Assembly (NCBI RefSeq): GCF_020379485.1
Contig: NC_063436.1
Span: 12,913,389-12,977,388 of the forward strand
Length of the DNA: 64,000 bases
DNA from: Brassica napus
Taxonomy: Eukaryota > Streptophyta > Magnoliopsida > Brassicales > Brassicaceae
Reading direction: 5' to 3'
Every line of letters starts with the position of its first letter. Positions within the stretch are counted from its first letter, which is position 1. Shown here piece after piece: positions 60,597 to 64,000 of this stretch. The notes under the pieces were generated by a model that did no database searches, was not told the origin of the DNA, and was given only the letters and a program-made list of their open reading frames with translations. The position numbers and the translations under genes are program-made.

Positions 60597-60705
60597 CTTC
60601 ATACAGATGAAACAGTGATATGGAACAATTGAAGAGGATGGTGCAGGCCAGTTTCTGGTGCAGACCAGTTTCTGGTGCATACACCAGTCTCAGAGGCCGT
60701 GTAAC
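60597..60705 (+). pseudogene. Duplicated fragment of the lectin kinase 3' coding region
   Basis: GATGAAACAGT-GATATGGAACAA, AGGATGGT-CAGGCC and AGTTTCTGGTGCATAC, followed by TCTCAGAGGCCGT, match 59845-59930 of the kinase gene. The matching region encodes ETVDMEQV and the SFWCIQKHPSQRP motif. A short internal duplication of CAGTTTCTGGTGCA is present in the fragment. It is a broken scrap of a second copy of the gene end. Confidence 0.85.
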
Positions 60706-61190
60706 GACCCGGTTTCCTTAACCAGTTGGTTGATTTTTCTCTTTAGTTAATTTGGATTGAACCAAACCATTTTCTATAACAAGACTTATATATATAATCG
60801 TATATATCATTTTTCCCTAATAGAAAAGCCTAGCCGTGTGCCTATGAAGCCATCCCCATCTTCTTCTTCATTGATCTCTCCTATGATTCATGTCTCTCCT
60901 ATTCATCTTGTCCTCTCAAATATTTTATTTGAAAAAAATAAAATAAAAATTGAAATATTTGATTTTTTTAATAAAAAAGTTCAAATTTGAAAAAGTATAA
61001 TTCGAAAACATACAAAAATAATAATATTTTTTATTTAATTTTTATTTATTTAAATAATAATTTATTATACATATAGAAAACAAATGTATAAGAATCTTTT
61101 GTCATTTAATGAAGAAGATATTTTTAAAAATATTTTTTTAGTGGTGGTAAAGATGAAAAGTGATATTATGAAAGTGGTAAACATAAAATT
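60706..61190. other. Spacer, no gene seen
   Basis: AT-rich apart from a short CT-rich stretch at 60830-60920. The frame here lacks any recognised domain. Confidence 0.5.
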
Positions 61191-61194
61191 TTTT

Positions 61195-63740
61195 AATTAT
61201 TTATTAGTTTATATCTTACTTTAATATTTTGTTTTAAAATAAGTTATAAAACACTTTATATTTATAATCTTTTGTAGTAATTTAATATAAATATATATTT
61301 TTGTATATTTAAATATTATAGGAATGTTATTTCTTTTCTATAAATAAAAAATGAATTAATATTCGATTTATAATTATAATTAATATTAGTTATGAATTTT
61401 ATTATGTAAGTAAACATTAAAAAGAAATGTATATTTAAATTTTAAATAAAAGGTATTAAAATATATTATTAAAACAAAATCTTAGAAAAGATATTTAAGA
61501 ATATCTTTTTAGATATCTTATTTTCAAAATATTAAAATATTAGGTTAAATATGGTATATATTTAATAATAACTAAATTAGTTGTAAGAGAAATAATAGGA
61601 AGTTAAGTAAATGTAATGGTAACCTAGATTATTTATATGTAAATTAAAAGTTAGTCTGTTTTAATAGTATTCATTATAATTATAAAATTTAGAAAATCTA
61701 GCATATATTTGACCCAAAAAAAGACAATCTAGCATATAATTGTATTTTTAATTAACATATATAAAATTAATTTATATTAATATTTAATCATAAAATTAAT
61801 TAATACTTATTTTATAAAAAAAAATATTTAACTTTTTGGTAAGATATTATTAGATTTTTTCTCAATAGATTTTGTTATATTTAAATTGATTTATTATTAA
61901 TCATTAATTGAATTGTCCAATATGACTTTTGTTTAGTAGATTTCTTTGTACTTCTCTTTTAATAGAGAAGATTTAAATATGTATATTAAAATATGAAATT
62001 ATTTATTAGTTTATATATTTTACATTAATATTTTTTTTTACATATGTTATAAAATTCATGAATATATGTTGTTATTTAATTTTATAATTTATAAAATAGT
62101 TAATAAATTGATTAAATTACTTTATATTTATAATTGTTTGTATTAATTTAATTATAAATATTTATTATGTATATAGAAATATTATACGAATGTTATTTTT
62201 TCTTCTATAATTAAAAATGAATTCATATTCATTTTATAACTATAGTTAATATTAACTATGATTTTATTAGGGAAAATTTGGATAAGTACCTCTTAATAAA
62301 TTTTATTTTGATAAATACACCATTATTTAATGTTTTTGAAAACTACGCTTTATGCTTAAAAAATTGACTAAATTATCCTTATCAAATAACATCGTAAGTT
62401 TCAAATTAAAATAATAAATGAGAAGGCCATTTAAAATTATACACATGCTTAATTTAAAGGCATGTCGTCATCTTCTTTCTTTAAGATCAGAGATTGTGTT
62501 CGGTTTTAAAATTTTACAGGTTTCCATATCACATGAAGATGTTTCATAAAGCATCAAAGGACGCCATTTTTTTGTTTGAACAGAAAAAATAGTGAAATCT
62601 ACTTTGGTCATATTAGATATCTTAACCAGAATTGGCCAAACACATCGGCACAATTGCTCCATCATCTTGGTATCTCCACTCGGATAACAAACTCATGTTA
62701 CTAAGCTCGACAAGGGACACAATTTAAAGCCAAACTATCAAAAAACCTTCCCAAAACGTTTCCAAAGCCATATCCCCGAACATCTCTAGCGAGACAGCTC
62801 CTAGAGTAGACGCACCCATGCTTTACAACCCACGTGTAATCATATTATTAATTAAACTGAATCAGTCAAATTGTGTATGGTTATGATTACACCGGTTAGT
62901 TTGAAAAGATGTAGTGAATCGTATGATATATAAGGTTTAAATTTTGATTTTAGAAAATATCTGCAGACATTTTAATCCAATTATTCATTTAACCATATTA
63001 GATTATCTGTTTATTTTGAAGATAACAGCAATGACAATATTTTCGAATTTAATCTTTATTTATTAAAATATAATATCTAAATTAAATTAGGGTTAATATG
63101 TCTTATCACATATAAAAAGAGTTAGTTTTCAAAAAAAAAAGGTGTATTTATCAAATTTGAAAACACAAGTAGGTTATTTTTCAAATAATCCCATTTTATT
63201 ATATAAATTAAACATTAAAAAGAAATTTATATTTAAATTTTAAATAAAAGATATTATTAAAACAAAATCTTAGAAAAGATACTTCAGAATATCTTTTTAG
63301 ATATCTTATTTTGAAACTATTAAAACATTTGGTTATATATGGTGTATATTTAATAATAACTAAATTAGTTGTAAGAGAAAAATAGGAAGTTAAGTAAATG
63401 TAATGATTCAACCTAGATTATTTGTAAGTAGATAAAAAGTTCTTCGGTTTTAATAGTATTCATTATAATTATAAAATTTAGAAAATTTAGCATATAACTG
63501 TATTTTTAATTAACATTAATTTATATTAATATTTACTCATGAAGTTAATTAATACTTTATTTCATAAAAAAATATTTAATCTTTTTGGTAATATCTTGTT
63601 AGATTTTTTCTCAATACATTTTTTTTATATTCAAATTGATTTATTATTAATCATTAATGAAATGATCCAACATGACTTATGTTCAGTTGATTTTCTTTTT
63701 ACTTCTCTTTTAATACAAAAGATGAATAAGAACTTATATA
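61195..63740. repeat. Tandem AT-rich duplication (two ~800-bp copies), second copy interrupted
   Basis: Copy 1 runs about 61195-61990 and copy 2 from about 61995 to 63740. Shared blocks include AAACAAAATCTTAGAAAAGA (61468 and 63260), TAATAATAACTAAATTAG (about 61562 and 63352) and GAAGTTAAGTAAATGTAATG (about 61599 and 63387). The second copy is split by the 922-bp element at 62270-63191. No coding sequence is visible in either copy. Confidence 0.8.
62270..63191. mobile_element. 922-bp Mutator-like non-autonomous element with perfect 9-bp TSD
   Basis: ATTTTATTA occurs at 62261-62269 and 63192-63200. The left end GGGAAAATTTGGATAAGTAC and the reverse complement of the right end (GGGATTATTTGAAAAATAAC) form inverted repeats of about 75 bases, with the shared blocks TTGATAAATACACC and TTTTTGAAAACTA. 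The interior (62460-62860) is more GC-rich than the flanks and could hold a captured gene fragment, but no domain is recognised. Its first ten bases equal those of the 8.5-kb MULE. Confidence 0.85.
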
Positions 63741-64000
63741 TATATAAACACACACAAGAACAAAACAACTCGATCTCCCGTATATTAAAATTCAGAATAA
63801 AAAGGTAAATATGTCAGATATGTTTTAATTTTTGTGGAAAAATTTATGAAAAAAATTCTTCTTCTGATTTGATAAATATAAAACTGAATTTTTGTATGTT
63901 TTGGTTCTTTAGTGGGATCCAATAATATTTCAAGGAAGAATATTTCATCTTCTAGAAATATAACCAATGGCAATCAAGAATTCATTTTCTCTTTTACTAT
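63741..64000. other. Spacer at the window end, no gene seen
   Basis: AT-rich sequence with a short TATATATA run near 63738. Nothing is supported. Confidence 0.5.

Noticed and set aside
60757..60990. 77-residue frame
   Set aside because: Ser-rich then Lys/Ile-rich translation of AT-rich DNA without domain or context.

Overview
The window is plant nuclear DNA from a member of the Brassicaceae, most likely a Brassica or Raphanus relative. The genes have short GT-AG introns, the spacers are AT-rich, and the proteins read as close orthologues of Arabidopsis thaliana. From memory, the host genes follow the Arabidopsis chromosome 4 block around AT4G09460 to AT4G09620: an R2R3-MYB (MYB6 type), a GH100 invertase (CINV2 type), a SAUR, a PA-TM-RING ubiquitin ligase, a calcium-dependent kinase (CPK4 type), a GASA peptide and an mTERF protein. 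The locus names come from protein recognition, not from a search. A small RNase H gene with LSF1-like gene fragments, and an intronless G-type lectin receptor kinase at the right end, are additional to the block as I remember it.

Layout. 1-4800: MYB6-like gene with a long TC tract in its leader, then a decayed zf-RVT remnant. 4801-13305: a complete 8.5-kb Mutator-like element with matching terminal inverted repeats. It carries three intact-looking genes: a MURA-type transposase (+), a GRF zinc-finger membrane protein (-) and a five-exon DUF1985-Ulp1 protease (-). 13452-14675: a non-autonomous Helitron. 15.5-18.9 kb: RNase H gene between two copies of the LSF1 last exon. 19360-22112: a second Helitron, reversed, with internal tandem duplications and a tRNA-like box. 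22.5-25.0 kb: invertase. 25.9-27.4 kb: a retroposon with a target-site duplication, split by a 520-bp Mutator MITE. 28.7 kb: a Harbinger-type MITE. 29.2 kb: SAUR. 30-37 kb: AT-rich spacer with a duplicated segment. 37.6-39.2 kb: RING gene. 40-43 kb: LTR-type remnant and an inverted-repeat element. 43.5-46.0 kb: CPK4-like. 46.4-47.8 kb: LINE remnant. 48.2-48.7 kb: GASA. 51.3-52.0 kb: mTERF. 53.4-53.6 kb: Stowaway-like MITE. 53.9-57.2 kb: a young 5'-truncated LINE with a 15-bp target-site duplication. 57.7-60.0 kb: lectin receptor kinase. 61-64 kb: a tandem AT-rich duplication whose second copy was hit by a 922-bp Mutator-like element.

The host genes are unrelated housekeeping, signalling and regulatory genes and do not form a pathway. 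The working unit that stands out is the 8.5-kb transposon, which combines DNA transposition, a SUMO-protease-like enzyme and a small GRF zinc-finger membrane protein. It resembles the Kaonashi/ULP-carrying MULEs described in plants. Most of the remaining structure is nested mobile-element insertion, much of it resolvable to the base from target-site duplications.
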